Below, in pieces: positions 33,872 through 42,843 of a stretch of DNA of 64,000 bases (positions within the stretch are counted from its first letter, which is position 1; each line of letters opens with the position of its first letter). The DNA comes from Amycolatopsis iheyensis. GTDB taxonomy: Bacteria > Actinomycetota > Actinomycetes > Mycobacteriales > Pseudonocardiaceae. A program made the translations under genes and the position numbers. A model generated the notes under the pieces. It was not told the DNA's origin. It did not search any database and worked only from the letters and a program-made list of their open reading frames with translations. The stretch is from the NCBI RefSeq assembly GCF_024703995.1, contig NZ_JAMXQV010000023.1, positions 108,254-172,253 of the forward strand, read 5' to 3'.

Positions 33872-33954
33872 GCCCCCAGGGTACGAGGTCACGCCGAAGG
33901 GGTTTTCAGCGATACTCCCCCGTGACGGCGGATCCCAGCATGCAGGAGGCAGCA

Positions 33955-34749
33955 GTGGCGCGAATCGCGTTGTGCCAGGTCAACTCGGGTGACGACCCGG
34001 AAGCGAACCTGAAGCTGGTTCGTGAAGGCGTCGAGGCCGCGGTGGCGGACCGCGCGCGGATCGTCGTGTTCCCCGAGGCGACCATGGCGCGGTTCGGGCG
34101 GCCCCTGGAACCGGTCGCGGAGCCGCTGGACGGGCCGTGGGCCTCGGCGGTGGCCGCGGTCGCGGCCGAGCACGACGTGCTGGTCGTCGCCGGGATGTTC
34201 ACCCCCGCCGACGAGGGCCGGGTGCGCAACACGCTGCTGGTCACCGGCGGCGGGCAGCACCGCGGCTACGACAAGATCCACCTCTACGACGCGTTCGGCT
34301 TCGCCGAGTCCGACACCGTGGCCCCCGGCGACGCGGTGACCACCTTCGAGCTGGACGGCGTCGTCTACGGCGTCGCGACCTGCTACGACCTGCGGTTCCC
34401 GGAGCTGTTCCGCGCCCTGGCCGACGACGGCGCCGACGTCGTGCTGCTGCCGGCGTCCTGGGGCGCCGGCGAGGGCAAGCGCGAGCAGTGGGAGGTGCTG
34501 GTGCGGGCGCGGGCCCTGGATTCGGGCTGCTGGGTGCTGGCGTGCGGCCAGGCCGACCCGGCGGCGACGGGCCTCACGGTGAACCCGAAGGCCCCGACGG
34601 GCATCGGCTACTCGACGGTGTCGGACGGCTTCGGCCGGGTGCACGCCGCCGCGGGCGCGGCCCCGGAGACGCTGGTGGTGGACGTCGACACCGCGGTGTC
34701 GGCCAAGGCCCGCGCGGCGACGGGCGCCTTGGCCAACCGCCGGCTCTGA
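33955..34749 (+). CDS. Carbon-nitrogen hydrolase (nitrilase superfamily)
   Basis: A 264-residue amidase of the nitrilase superfamily. The catalytic triad is complete: Glu in VVFPEATMARFG, Lys in GYDKIHLYDAFG and Cys in VATCYDLRFPELFRALA. The signature around Lys and Cys resembles the deaminated glutathione amidase group (Nit1-like), a metabolite-repair enzyme; other amides are possible. GTG 33955 was chosen for AGGAGGC five bases before it. A hairpin element follows the gene. Confidence 0.88.
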   Translation: MARIALCQVNSGDDPEANLKLVREGVEAAVADRARIVVFPEATMARFGRPLEPVAEPLDGPWASAVAAVAAEHDVLVVAGMFTPADEGRVRNTLLVTGGGQHRGYDKIHLYDAFGFAESDTVAPGDAVTTFELDGVVYGVATCYDLRFPELFRALADDGADVVLLPASWGAGEGKREQWEVLVRARALDSGCWVLACGQADPAATGLTVNPKAPTGIGYSTVSDGFGRVHAAAGAAPETLVVDVDTAVSAKARAATGALANRRL

Positions 34750-34760
34750 CTCCGGTCCCG

Positions 34761-34847
34761 AGCGCCCCAATGTGGCCTTCGGTGCGTCTCACGCACCCAA
34801 GGGGCCCTTCGGTGCGTCTGACGCAACCAAGGCCACATTGGGGCGCT
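34761..34847. repeat. Long stem element with internal hairpins
   Basis: A perfect 19-base outer stem (34761-34779, AGCGCCCCAATGTGG..., with 34829-34847) encloses a first hairpin GGTGCGT-ctc-ACGCACC, a short palindrome AAGGGGCCCTT, and a second, imperfect hairpin GGTGCGT-ctg-ACGCAACC. It lies between two genes read in the same direction. It could end transcription, but its symmetry suggests a dispersed repeat or structured RNA. Confidence 0.8.
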
Positions 34848-34949
34848 TGAGCCGAGGCCGCGGCGCCGGGCCGGCTCCCGCCGGAGAGGGAGCGGGCCCG
34901 TCCCGGCGGGGGAAGTGCGGCAGCCCCTGGGACAGCGAGGGTTGCCGCC

Positions 34950-35936
34950 ATGGAAACCACTGATCCCGGGCCACGCCTGCCGCTGGTGGCGGCGGCCGTG
35001 ACGAGCTTCGTGCTGAGCGTGCTCGGTCTGTACTGGCTCGTCCAGGGCCGGCCCAATCCCTTGGACCGGCCCGACCGGAAGTTCAGCTCGGCCCTGGCCG
35101 CCTACTCGGACGGCTGGGCCAACGGCATCTTCACCGCCTGCGCGGTCGTCGCGCTGGCCGGGGCGCTGTGGCTGCTGGCGAGCCGCCGGGTCGCGATCTG
35201 GGCTGCCGGGGTGTCGATCCTCGCGCTGGTGCTGCTGATGGACGGCTCCGGCCTGATCCTGGTCGGCTACCTCCCGGCCATCCTGGTCGGTTCGGTCCTC
35301 GGTTTCGCCGAGGTGAGCCCGGCGGTCCTGCTGTCTCCGGGCCTGGTGCTGCAGGTCACGCTCCTCGGCACCGTGGCCGCGTTCGGCACCGTCCTCGCCC
35401 GGCACCTGCGGCTCGGCCACACCGAGCCGACCGACGACCGTGCGCAGCGGCTCGCCCGTGTGACGGCGCGGACCCGGTTCTGGACGAAGATCGCGATGGA
35501 AGCACCACTGCTCTACGCGCTCACCCGTGTGCTGATGTTCTTCCGCGTGCCGGGGTTCGCCATGTTCGGCTTCGGCGAACCGGTCCTGTGGGCGGGTCTC
35601 GGCCTGGCCGTGTCGGCCGCCGCGGGCGCCTGGCTCACCAGCGGGCTGATCCGGCCCTGGGGAGAGGTCTTCCCCCGCTGGATCCCCGGGCTGCGCGGCA
35701 AGCGGGTCCCCGTCCGGCTGGCGGTGGTGCCCGGCCTGGTGGTCGCCGTGCTGGTGGCGACCACCGCCAAGGACCTCCTGCTGTCCTTCGCCACGAGTGA
35801 CTCGGCCCTCGCCGCGGTGACGGACTGGCCGCTGGTCACCCTGCCGATGCTGCTGTGGCCGTTGTGGGCCTTCGCCCTGGCGATGGCCGCGACCGGCTAC
35901 GGCGTCCGCCGGCGGCTGAGCCGCACTTTCACGTGA
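34950..35936 (+). CDS. Polytopic membrane protein
   Basis: A 328-residue integral membrane protein with about eight hydrophobic helices, starting METTDPGPRLPLVAAAVTSF. Loops contain YWLVQGRPNPLDRPDRKFSS and a basic stretch (RHLRLGHTEPTDDRAQRLAR). No family recognised. It lies next to the type VII secretion genes but on the opposite strand to the response regulators it converges on, so a link to secretion is uncertain. Confidence 0.6.
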   Translation: METTDPGPRLPLVAAAVTSFVLSVLGLYWLVQGRPNPLDRPDRKFSSALAAYSDGWANGIFTACAVVALAGALWLLASRRVAIWAAGVSILALVLLMDGSGLILVGYLPAILVGSVLGFAEVSPAVLLSPGLVLQVTLLGTVAAFGTVLARHLRLGHTEPTDDRAQRLARVTARTRFWTKIAMEAPLLYALTRVLMFFRVPGFAMFGFGEPVLWAGLGLAVSAAAGAWLTSGLIRPWGEVFPRWIPGLRGKRVPVRLAVVPGLVVAVLVATTAKDLLLSFATSDSALAAVTDWPLVTLPMLLWPLWAFALAMAATGYGVRRRLSRTFT

Positions 35937-35941
35937 AAGTG

Positions 35942-36598
35942 CTAGCGAAGCAGGCCTTCGCGGATCGCCACGCGGACGAAGCCGGCGCGGCGGCGCTCGC
36001 CCGTCTTGTCGCGGATGCGGTCCAGGTAGGACCGGACCGTGCGGACGCTGATGTTGAGGATCTCCGCCACGTCGACGTCGCGCTCCCCGGCCGCCACCAG
36101 CCGGAGGACCTGCTTCTCGCGCTCGGACAGCACGATCTTCGGGCCCGCGTGCCGCTCTTCGCTGTCCTGGATGATCATTCCGGCCAGCGTCGGCGACACG
36201 TACGCGTTGTCGTCGGCGATGGTGCGGATCGCGCGCAGGAGCTCGTCGCCGTCGACGTCCTTGGACAGGAAGCCCTTCGCGCCCGCCTGCATGGCGCCGA
36301 GCACCTCCGGCTGTTCCGCGTGTGCGGACACCACCAGCACCTTGTGCCCCATCTGCCCCACTTCCAGGACCGCGGCCGCGTCCTGGACGCCACGGAGCTT
36401 CAGGTCGAGGACCACCACGCTGCCCGCGGGCTGGTCCTGGACCGCGAACCGGGCCACGGAGTCGGCGACCGCGCCGAGCTCGATGTCCGGGGCCTCGGTG
36501 AGCACGCGGGTGAGCGCGTACCGGTAGAGCGGGTGGTCCTCGATGACCCCGACGTGGATCCGTCGGGGGGCCGGGGCGTCCTCGGCGGGCTCGCTCAT
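35942..36598 (-). CDS. LuxR-type response regulator (orphan)
   Basis: A 218-residue response regulator. The receiver domain (residues 14-130) starts HVGVIEDHPLYRYALTRVL, with the phosphoacceptor aspartate in VVVLDLKLRG and the switch lysine in GFLSKDVDG. A LuxR/NarL helix-turn-helix follows (LSEREKQVLRLVAAGERDVD, ILNISVRTVRSYLDRIRDKT). No histidine kinase is encoded nearby. It is a tandem duplicate of the gene upstream, coupled by an ATGA overlap, and both follow eccB on the same strand. Confidence 0.92.
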   Translation of the reverse strand: MSEPAEDAPAPRRIHVGVIEDHPLYRYALTRVLTEAPDIELGAVADSVARFAVQDQPAGSVVVLDLKLRGVQDAAAVLEVGQMGHKVLVVSAHAEQPEVLGAMQAGAKGFLSKDVDGDELLRAIRTIADDNAYVSPTLAGMIIQDSEERHAGPKIVLSEREKQVLRLVAAGERDVDVAEILNISVRTVRSYLDRIRDKTGERRRAGFVRVAIREGLLR

Positions 36599-37308
36599 TT
36601 GCGGCCGCCGCGCCGCGGGTCCGTGCCGCCGATGAGGCCGCGCCGGATCGCTTCCTTGACCAGGCCCGGTCGCCGTCGCTCACCCGTCTTGTCGCGGATG
36701 CGGTCGAGGTAACCCCGGACCGTCCGGACGCCGATGCCGAGGATCAGCGCGATGTCGACGTCGCGCTCCCCCGCCGCGACGAGCCGCAGCACCTGCTCCT
36801 CCCGCGGCGACAGCTCGACCTCCGCCGACGGCGCGGGCCGGTCGGCGTTGTCCTTCATGATCATCCCGGCGACTACCGCGGAGACGTACGCGCCGCCCCC
36901 GGCGACCGTCTTGATCGCGATCAGCAGCTCGTCCGCGTCGACGTCCTTGGACAGGAACCCGCGCGCCCCCGCCGCGATCGCCCCCAGCACCACCTCGGGC
37001 TCCGCCTGCGCGGAGACGACGAGCACGTGGTGCCCCAGCTCGCAGACCTCCAGCACCGCCGCCGCCCCCGCGACACCGGGCAGGCCGAGGTCGAGCAGCA
37101 CGACGCTGCCCGGCGGCTGCCGGTGGACGTGGAACCGGGCGACCGAATCGACCACCGCGCCGAGCTCGACGAAGTCGGCTTCGGCGAGCACCCGCTCCAC
37201 CGAGACGCGGTACAGCGGGTGGTCCTCGACGACCGCGACGCGGACCCGCCCCTGGCCCGGCACGTCGTCGGTCGAACGCTCTTCCTCTGTCATCTGCACG
37301 ACTTTCAC
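36595..37308 (-). CDS. LuxR-type response regulator (orphan), paralogue
   Basis: A 237-residue response regulator closely related to the one that follows. The receiver begins RVAVVEDHPLYRVSVERVLA, with the aspartate in SVVLLDLGLPG and lysine in GFLSKDVDA; the helix-turn-helix is LSPREEQVLRLVAAGERDVD with IGVRTVRGYLDRIRDKTGE. GTG 37308 overlaps the eccB stop as GTGA; an ATG at 37293 is possible. Its coupling to eccB suggests expression with the secretion genes. The phosphodonor is unknown. Confidence 0.92.
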   Translation of the reverse strand: MKVVQMTEEERSTDDVPGQGRVRVAVVEDHPLYRVSVERVLAEADFVELGAVVDSVARFHVHRQPPGSVVLLDLGLPGVAGAAAVLEVCELGHHVLVVSAQAEPEVVLGAIAAGARGFLSKDVDADELLIAIKTVAGGGAYVSAVVAGMIMKDNADRPAPSAEVELSPREEQVLRLVAAGERDVDIALILGIGVRTVRGYLDRIRDKTGERRRPGLVKEAIRRGLIGGTDPRRGGRK

Positions 37309-38726
37309 CCCGTTCCACCCGACGGAGCCGGCTGCCCGGCCGTGGCCGGGTCCAGCGCGGGGCCCGTCGGCACCAATGCCAGCAAACTACCTGTGACCGA
37401 TGACTTCGCCACGCTTCCGTAGCCGAGCGAAGCCACCGCCTGCGCGTTCACCACCGGGTACTTCCGGCCCGTGTCGGTCACCAGGTAGGTGGTGGCCGAA
37501 CCGGATTCGACGACGACCGCGCCCCCCGACGGGGGGACGAACACCTCGTCCGCCACCCGAGCTTCGGTCCTCGTCGCGACCTGGATTGCCTTGGCGCCGG
37601 CGGGAAGCGGGAATTCGGCCGAAACGAGCAACCGGCTGCCCTGGATGCACAACGCGACCGAGTTGCCGGTGATCGGCGCCTTGCCGGGGATGCGGTCGGG
37701 CAACGCGGCCGGGTCGGCGCCACCGGCCCGCGGCGCGCCGACCTTCCGCGCCGCGGCGACGTCCGCCGCGCGGACCTCCACCGGCTTGGGCGCGCCCTCG
37801 TACGCGGCGGCGTTGGCCTCCGTGGTCACCAGCAGGCTCGCTTCGGTCTGCCCCACCGGCTCGAGCCCGTCGGGGCGGACGAGGTAGTACGACGTCGCGG
37901 CGCCGGGCGCGGCCATCGCGTCCACGACCGCGAGCACCTCGCCGACGCGGGTGTCGCGCCCGCCCACCCGTGGCCCGGGGCCGCCGGCGCCGTCGACCGG
38001 CAGCGCGGTGAGGTCACGCCCGGCCGGGACGGTGTCGATCCACCGCGCGGACACCGCGATCGTCGGGTAGCTGTCGAACTGCAACGCGGTCGCGGCCTCG
38101 TCGCTCAGCTTGTAGCGGCGGCCGTCGGCGAGCAGGAAGCGGTCGCCCCACGGCAGCCGGACGATCACGCCCTGGTCGCGGGGCAGCTCGACGCCGGACG
38201 CGGGCGCGGCGAGCAGGACGGCGGTGCGCGGCTCAGCCGACGCGGGCGCGTCCTGGGTCGTGCGGGTGCAGCTCGTCCACGGGGTGGCCACCAGCGCACT
38301 CGCCGCCGGCAGCGAGTCGGGCGCGCCGGGGATGCCGATCTGGGTGCCGCGGCCGGCCTTGCCGAGGTTCTCCGAGGAGACGGACACCGTCGCGTCGCCG
38401 TTGCCGCCGGCCAGCAGCCGCGCGGAGGCGTAGTTGAGGACCGGGTGCAGCACGCCGTCGGCGCCGAGCACGAACCGCGCGCCCGAGCCCTCCTCGACGA
38501 TCACCTTGCCACCGGCCAGCCAGTCCTTGCCGCCGGAGGGGTTGAGCAGGCCGATGATGCCGAAGACGGCGGTGACGAGCAGCGCGGCGACGAGGCCCAG
38601 CACGGTGGCGAGGACGAGCCGGCGGCTGGGCGAGACGGGGTGGTTGGCGTCGGCGGCGACGAGCGCGGAGACCAGCCTGCGCCGGAGGAACTGGTACGCC
38701 TGGATCTGGTCCCGCTGCGTCCACAC
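37305..38726 (-). CDS. eccB: Type VII secretion core component EccB
   Basis: EccB is a membrane core component of the type VII (ESX) translocon, with one N-terminal helix and a large outer domain. The 473-residue protein begins VWTQRDQIQAYQFLRRRLVS, the family signature, with a single transmembrane segment near residues 38-62 (LATVLGLVAALLVTAVFG). The outer part has repeats of the R1-like type (ARFVLGADGVLHPVLNYASA, YLVTDTGRKYPVVN). GTG 38726 was chosen because family members start just before the TQRDQ motif. It is divergent from eccE. Confidence 0.93.
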   Translation of the reverse strand: MWTQRDQIQAYQFLRRRLVSALVAADANHPVSPSRRLVLATVLGLVAALLVTAVFGIIGLLNPSGGKDWLAGGKVIVEEGSGARFVLGADGVLHPVLNYASARLLAGGNGDATVSVSSENLGKAGRGTQIGIPGAPDSLPAASALVATPWTSCTRTTQDAPASAEPRTAVLLAAPASGVELPRDQGVIVRLPWGDRFLLADGRRYKLSDEAATALQFDSYPTIAVSARWIDTVPAGRDLTALPVDGAGGPGPRVGGRDTRVGEVLAVVDAMAAPGAATSYYLVRPDGLEPVGQTEASLLVTTEANAAAYEGAPKPVEVRAADVAAARKVGAPRAGGADPAALPDRIPGKAPITGNSVALCIQGSRLLVSAEFPLPAGAKAIQVATRTEARVADEVFVPPSGGAVVVESGSATTYLVTDTGRKYPVVNAQAVASLGYGSVAKSSVTGSLLALVPTGPALDPATAGQPAPSGGTG

Positions 38727-38867
38727 GCGCTGTGCCCCCGGCTGTGTGCGTCGTCCTCCCGAGTGCCCGAGGTTAAGCCGCACCCGCGGGCCCGGCGAGG
38801 GTAATTTTTACGCCCACGCGGTATCTGGGGAGGCAGTAGCGTCGCAGGCCCGGGGAAAGGGGAACCC

Positions 38868-39917
38868 GTGTCCGTCGAAACCGCCGGCGCCGTGCGCCCG
38901 GCACCGTCCCGGCCCGCATCGACGCCGTTGCCGTGGCTGCTGCCGATCCGGCCGCTGCAGGCCGCGTTGTGGGAGATCGCCGGGATCGCCGTCCTGCTCG
39001 TGTGGCTGGTGGACGCCGTGCCGCAGCCCCTGCGGATCGGCGTCAGCGCCGCCGCCGGGCTGCTCGTGCTGCTCACCTCGGTGCGCTTCGCCGGGCGGCA
39101 CGCGGGGGGCTGGGCGCTGACGTGGACGGCCTACCGGTTGCGCCGCCACGACACGCGCCGCGAAAGCCCGGACGCGCTGCTTTCGGTGGCCGGCCCGGTG
39201 AAGGTGCGCCAGCACGTCGACCGCGCGGGCAACCGCTTCGGCGTCGCGGAGGTCGACGGCGGCTGGAGTGCCCTGGTCCGGCTGACCCAGGGCCCGGGCG
39301 CGCCGGGGCCGCTGGTGGACGTGCTGCGTGCGGCCTACCGGCGCACCGACGTCCCGCTGGCGTCGGCGCAGCTGCTGACCTGGGCCATCCCGCGCGGCGA
39401 CCAGGTGCTGCGGGTGCGCTGGCTGGCGGTCCGCTACCGCCCGGACCTCGCGCCGATCGCGGCGCTGGCCCGCGGCGGCGGCGACCTGGGCGCGTTGCGC
39501 AGCACGGCGTCGGCGGCGTTGAGCCTGATGGGCGCGCTGGCCGAGGCCGGGTACCAGAGCACGGTGCTGGAGGCCGGCGAGCTGGCGAAGGAGCTTCGCG
39601 TGGCGCTGGGCGTCCAGGGCGCGGCTTCGGGCCCGCCGGATCATTGGCGTGCGTGGACGTGGGGTGACGCGGCGCAGATGTGCTTCGCGCCGCGGTCGCC
39701 GAAGGTGCTGGACTGGTCGACGCCGGACGCGGCCTTCACCGCGACGTCGTACACGCTGTCCCGGACGCCGGGTGGGCGGGAGAAGGCCGAAGTGACGATC
39801 CGCGTCGGGGCGCGGCCGGGGGCTCCGGTGCCCGCGCCGGGCCTGCCGGTGGTCCCGCTGCACGGCCGCCACGGCGCCGCGGTGCGCCGGACCCTGCCCC
39901 TCGCCTTGGACAGCTGA
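38868..39917 (+). CDS. eccE: Type VII secretion core component EccE
   Basis: A 349-residue EccE, which sits at the edge of the type VII membrane complex. Two transmembrane helices lie near residues 32-50 and 54-72 (ALWEIAGIAVLLVWLVDAV, IGVSAAAGLLVLLTSVRFAG), and a cytosolic alpha/beta domain follows (GGWALTWTAYRLRRHDTRRE, VRWLAVRYRPDLAPIAALA). The GTG has GGGGAAAGGGG upstream. EccE is the least conserved Ecc protein, so identification rests partly on the neighbours. A GC hairpin follows the stop. Confidence 0.85.
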   Translation: MSVETAGAVRPAPSRPASTPLPWLLPIRPLQAALWEIAGIAVLLVWLVDAVPQPLRIGVSAAAGLLVLLTSVRFAGRHAGGWALTWTAYRLRRHDTRRESPDALLSVAGPVKVRQHVDRAGNRFGVAEVDGGWSALVRLTQGPGAPGPLVDVLRAAYRRTDVPLASAQLLTWAIPRGDQVLRVRWLAVRYRPDLAPIAALARGGGDLGALRSTASAALSLMGALAEAGYQSTVLEAGELAKELRVALGVQGAASGPPDHWRAWTWGDAAQMCFAPRSPKVLDWSTPDAAFTATSYTLSRTPGGREKAEVTIRVGARPGAPVPAPGLPVVPLHGRHGAAVRRTLPLALDS

Positions 39918-39931
39918 AAAACGAGTGGAAC

Positions 39932-39947
39932 GGCGCCGCCCGGCGCC
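39932..39947 (+). terminator. GC hairpin after eccE
   Basis: GGCGCCG-CC-CGGCGCC is a perfect 7-base stem 15 bases after the eccE stop, with no T-tract. It may terminate eccE transcription ahead of the DUF1062 gene. Confidence 0.4.
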
Positions 39948-40095
39948 GCTAACGTCCGGCTGGACCGAGTCGCCCAGGCCAGGACGTGCCGTTGTACACG
40001 ATGTGAGAACCCCCGAACGCTGATCTGTCGCGCGTCGCCGCTGTGCGCCGCGCCGCCTTCTGCTGCGGTCTTCTCACTGGAATCGGTGTACTCCT

Positions 40096-40644
40096 GTGCT
40101 CACCACCTGGTTCGTCCTGCCCACCCGCCTGCCGCTCGTCCGCCGCCGCTGCCACGCGTGCGCGTCGGAGACCTTCCGGACCACCGGCAAGTTCCGGGTC
40201 AACGCCCACCACAAGCTGATCGACGCCTGGCTCCTCGCGCTCTGCACCTCGTGCGGGGACACGGTGAAGCTCACGGTCTTCGAGCGGGCGAACGTCCGGT
40301 CCGTCCGGCCGGAGCTGCTGGATCGTTTGCACCACAACGATCCCGGCCTCGCCGCCGAGCTGCTGGCGGACCCGGCGCTGCGGCGCCGCAACCGTGTCGC
40401 CCTCGATTGGGCGGGCGCCTGGCGGCTCGACACCGGCGGGTCCGCTCACCTCGACCGCGAGGTGATCGACGTGTCGGTCCGCTTCACGACGCCGATCCCG
40501 ATCCGGCCGGTGCGGCTGATCGCCGACGGGTGCGCGTTACCGCGCGCCGAAGTCGAATGGCTGCTTGCGGAAGGGAAACTCGTGTCGGCGGTCCGGCTGG
40601 ACGGCCGGCTCTCCGGCGACTTCACCTTCACGCTCAAGCGGTGA
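40096..40644 (+). CDS. DUF1062 protein
   Basis: A 182-residue protein of the DUF1062 family. It has two Cys-x2-Cys pairs near the N-terminus (RCHACASETF and CTSCGDTVKL), likely a zinc ribbon, and the family's RPVRLIADGCALPRAEVEWL in the second half. Function unknown. It lies between eccE and eccD but faces eccD head-on with three bases between the stops, so it is probably not part of the secretion operon. Confidence 0.82.
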   Translation: MLTTWFVLPTRLPLVRRRCHACASETFRTTGKFRVNAHHKLIDAWLLALCTSCGDTVKLTVFERANVRSVRPELLDRLHHNDPGLAAELLADPALRRRNRVALDWAGAWRLDTGGSAHLDREVIDVSVRFTTPIPIRPVRLIADGCALPRAEVEWLLAEGKLVSAVRLDGRLSGDFTFTLKR

Positions 40645-40647
40645 GGC

Positions 40648-42018
40648 TCAGCCGCGAACCGCGTCGTACACCCCGGCGATCATGCCCACGAACGGCACCA
40701 GCGAGAGCAGGACCAGGAACTCCGAGACGTCCAGCAGCCGCGACCAGTACGGCGAACGCAGCCCGCGCGCCACCCGCGTCGCGTAGACCAGGCAGATCGC
40801 CGCCGCCAGGACCACCGCGCAGCCCGCCGCGAACACCACCGTCCGGTTGCCCGAGGCCACCAGCCACACCCCGGCCGTCACCAGGCCGAGGACGCCGAAG
40901 CCGACCAGGACCAGGCGTTGCGCCTTGCCCGCGTAGGACCGCGACCGCAGGACCCAGGCCACCCCGAGCACCGCGGCCAGCCCGGCTTCCCACGGCCCGC
41001 CCGTGGACAGCACGATCGACGCGCAGAGCACCACCAGGCCCAGGCCGACCAGCAACCCGGTCAGCACCGCCTGGGCACGTGACGTCCGGCCGATCATCTC
41101 GGTGCCCAGCGACGGCTGTTCGTCCGCGCGGAAGGCTGCCATGTCGTCGGGCACGCGGGGCAGCGGCAACCGCGCCAGGCGCAGCGCCAGCATCGGGGCC
41201 ACCGCCGCCAGGGCCGTGCACAGCACGGCGACCACGGCCGCGGCCGAGCCCGCGGACACCCCCGCCAGCAGCACCACCCCGGTCGTCACCGCGCCGAAGC
41301 CCGCCGCGCTGGTGATCGCGACGAACCACGGCAGCCGGTCGGCCACCGAGACCGCCGCCAGGACGCCGTACACCGTCACCGCCGCGAAGCCGGCCGCCAG
41401 CGGCCCGGCCGAGAGCGAGAACAGCGGGTGCGGGGGCAGCACGGACATCCCGGCCAGCAACGCGACGCCGACACCGGCGACCGCGCCCGCGGCCCCGGCC
41501 TCCGCGTCGCCGTACGCGCGGCTCAACGCGCCACCGCCGAGCAGCAGCACCAGGGCCAGCAACCCGGTCCCGACCGGCGCCAGCACGCTGCCGGACGCCG
41601 CCGCCTGCACGAGAAGTCCGCCCGCCAGCAGCAGCACCACCGCGGCGACCAAGCCGGACCGCCGCGCGACCGAGGGACCCCAGCCGCCGGAGGTGTCGGC
41701 GACGCTCGCGATCGAGTCGACGACGTCGTCGAACAGCAAGGGACCCCGCGGGCGCTCCCGCGGGGTCAGGTGCAGCACTTCGCCGTCCCGGATCTGGGCG
41801 GCCGCGACGCTCAGGCCGAGCGCCAGTGGCGCACCGCCGAGCCGCGACAGCACCCAGCCGGGGTGCTCGGCCGACGCCTGCCCGGCCGCCCCGGCCAGCC
41901 GGACCAGCTGCGGCACCAGCTCGGCGAACGTCGACTGCTGCGGCAGCGCGACGTCGACGCGAGCCCGCGGGGTCACCACCGTGACCCGCCGGGTCGTCCC
42001 CGTAAGAGCCGTAGTCAT
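40648..42018 (-). CDS. eccD: Type VII secretion core component EccD
   Basis: EccD forms the membrane channel region of the type VII translocon. The 456-residue protein has an N-terminal ubiquitin-like domain (about residues 10-90: RRVTVVTPRARVDVALPQQS, DGEVLHLTPRERPR) followed by about eleven transmembrane helices from residue 125 onward. This layout is diagnostic. It is the last gene of the minus-strand group of candidate substrates and small accessory genes. Confidence 0.93.
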   Translation of the reverse strand: MTTALTGTTRRVTVVTPRARVDVALPQQSTFAELVPQLVRLAGAAGQASAEHPGWVLSRLGGAPLALGLSVAAAQIRDGEVLHLTPRERPRGPLLFDDVVDSIASVADTSGGWGPSVARRSGLVAAVVLLLAGGLLVQAAASGSVLAPVGTGLLALVLLLGGGALSRAYGDAEAGAAGAVAGVGVALLAGMSVLPPHPLFSLSAGPLAAGFAAVTVYGVLAAVSVADRLPWFVAITSAAGFGAVTTGVVLLAGVSAGSAAAVVAVLCTALAAVAPMLALRLARLPLPRVPDDMAAFRADEQPSLGTEMIGRTSRAQAVLTGLLVGLGLVVLCASIVLSTGGPWEAGLAAVLGVAWVLRSRSYAGKAQRLVLVGFGVLGLVTAGVWLVASGNRTVVFAAGCAVVLAAAICLVYATRVARGLRSPYWSRLLDVSEFLVLLSLVPFVGMIAGVYDAVRG

Positions 42019-42055
42019 GCCGCCTCCGCGGAAAAGAGTACGTCGGCGGTGGTCA

Positions 42056-42376
42056 TCAGACGTTCTTCGCGGCCGCGATCACCGGGGCGAACTTGGCGTT
42101 GGACGCCTCGGCCAGCTTCGACAGCCCGGCGTTCACCGCCTCGAGGACGATCTCCGAGAGGTTGCGGGCGTCGTACTCGCGGATCGCGCGCGGGTCGATG
42201 TCGATCGAGGTGAACCGGCCGTCGCCGCGGAGGGTGACGGTGACCTCGTTCTGCCGCGAGTGCGCCTTGACCTCCATCGCCTCGACCGTGCGCTGGATCC
42301 GCTGGACCTCTTCGGTCTGCTTGCGCACCTGTGCGAGCAGCTCGTCCATGTCCGGCACCGCGTACGGATCGGTCAC
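42056..42376 (-). CDS. YbaB/EbfC-family protein in the secretion cluster
   Basis: A 106-residue protein with the YbaB/EbfC fold: an N-terminal coiled helix (MDELLAQVRKQTEEVQRIQR), then VTVTLRGDGRFTSIDIDPRA and a C-terminal helix. YbaB proteins bind DNA as dimers. YbaB-like proteins also occur inside ESX loci (for example EspL of mycobacteria), where they act as chaperone-like partners of secretion. The location favours that role. Its start overlaps the gene upstream as ATGA. Confidence 0.82.
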   Translation of the reverse strand: MTDPYAVPDMDELLAQVRKQTEEVQRIQRTVEAMEVKAHSRQNEVTVTLRGDGRFTSIDIDPRAIREYDARNLSEIVLEAVNAGLSKLAEASNAKFAPVIAAAKNV

Positions 42377-42843
42377 TGTTGCATCCCTTCGTGCTGGCGG
42401 ACGCGGACACTGCCCACGAACCGCTGGAAACCGGGTGAGAGCGTCCGCGCGGTCGCGGGCGCGGCCGTGCAGGCGAGCTCGAGCACCAGCCGCTCCGCCG
42501 GCGTCGCGCCGGGGACCGTCAGGTGCACCTGGGTCTGGATCAGCTCTTCGCCTTCGCCGGTGCGCAGGTGGAGCAGCTGCATGACGCCGGGCGCGGCCGG
42601 GGCGCCGACGTCGCGGCGGCTCAGCACGTCGAGCCCGGCCGAGGTCAGCGAAAGGCGTTCGACGGCTTCGGCGGCGATGGCGTCGATCGACGCCTCGTCC
42701 GGCCGCTGCTGCACGCTCACGGTGATGTTCGGGACGAACTCCCCCGGTGGCGCGTCGTGCACGGCGACGAACACCGCGCCCGAGTCACCCGGGTCGACGG
42801 CCGTCCAGCCGTCCGGGATGACGAGGTCCAGGGGAAGGGTCAT
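42373..42843 (-). CDS. LpqN/LpqT-like soluble protein
   Basis: A 156-residue protein with no signal peptide, beginning MTLPLDLVIPDGWTAVDPGD and continuing PNITVSVQQRPDEASIDAIA, which resembles the alpha/beta fold of LpqN/LpqT lipoproteins (Mog1-like). Without a lipobox it should be cytosolic. It shares one base with the gene upstream (TGATG) and four with the YbaB-like gene, so the three are coupled. A chaperone role for the upstream substrate is a possibility, not shown. Confidence 0.6.
   Translation of the reverse strand: MTLPLDLVIPDGWTAVDPGDSGAVFVAVHDAPPGEFVPNITVSVQQRPDEASIDAIAAEAVERLSLTSAGLDVLSRRDVGAPAAPGVMQLLHLRTGEGEELIQTQVHLTVPGATPAERLVLELACTAAPATARTLSPGFQRFVGSVRVRQHEGMQQ

Noticed and set aside
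38801..38811. Short palindrome GTAATTTTTAC between eccB and eccE
   Set aside because: Only four-base arms; too short to call an operator.
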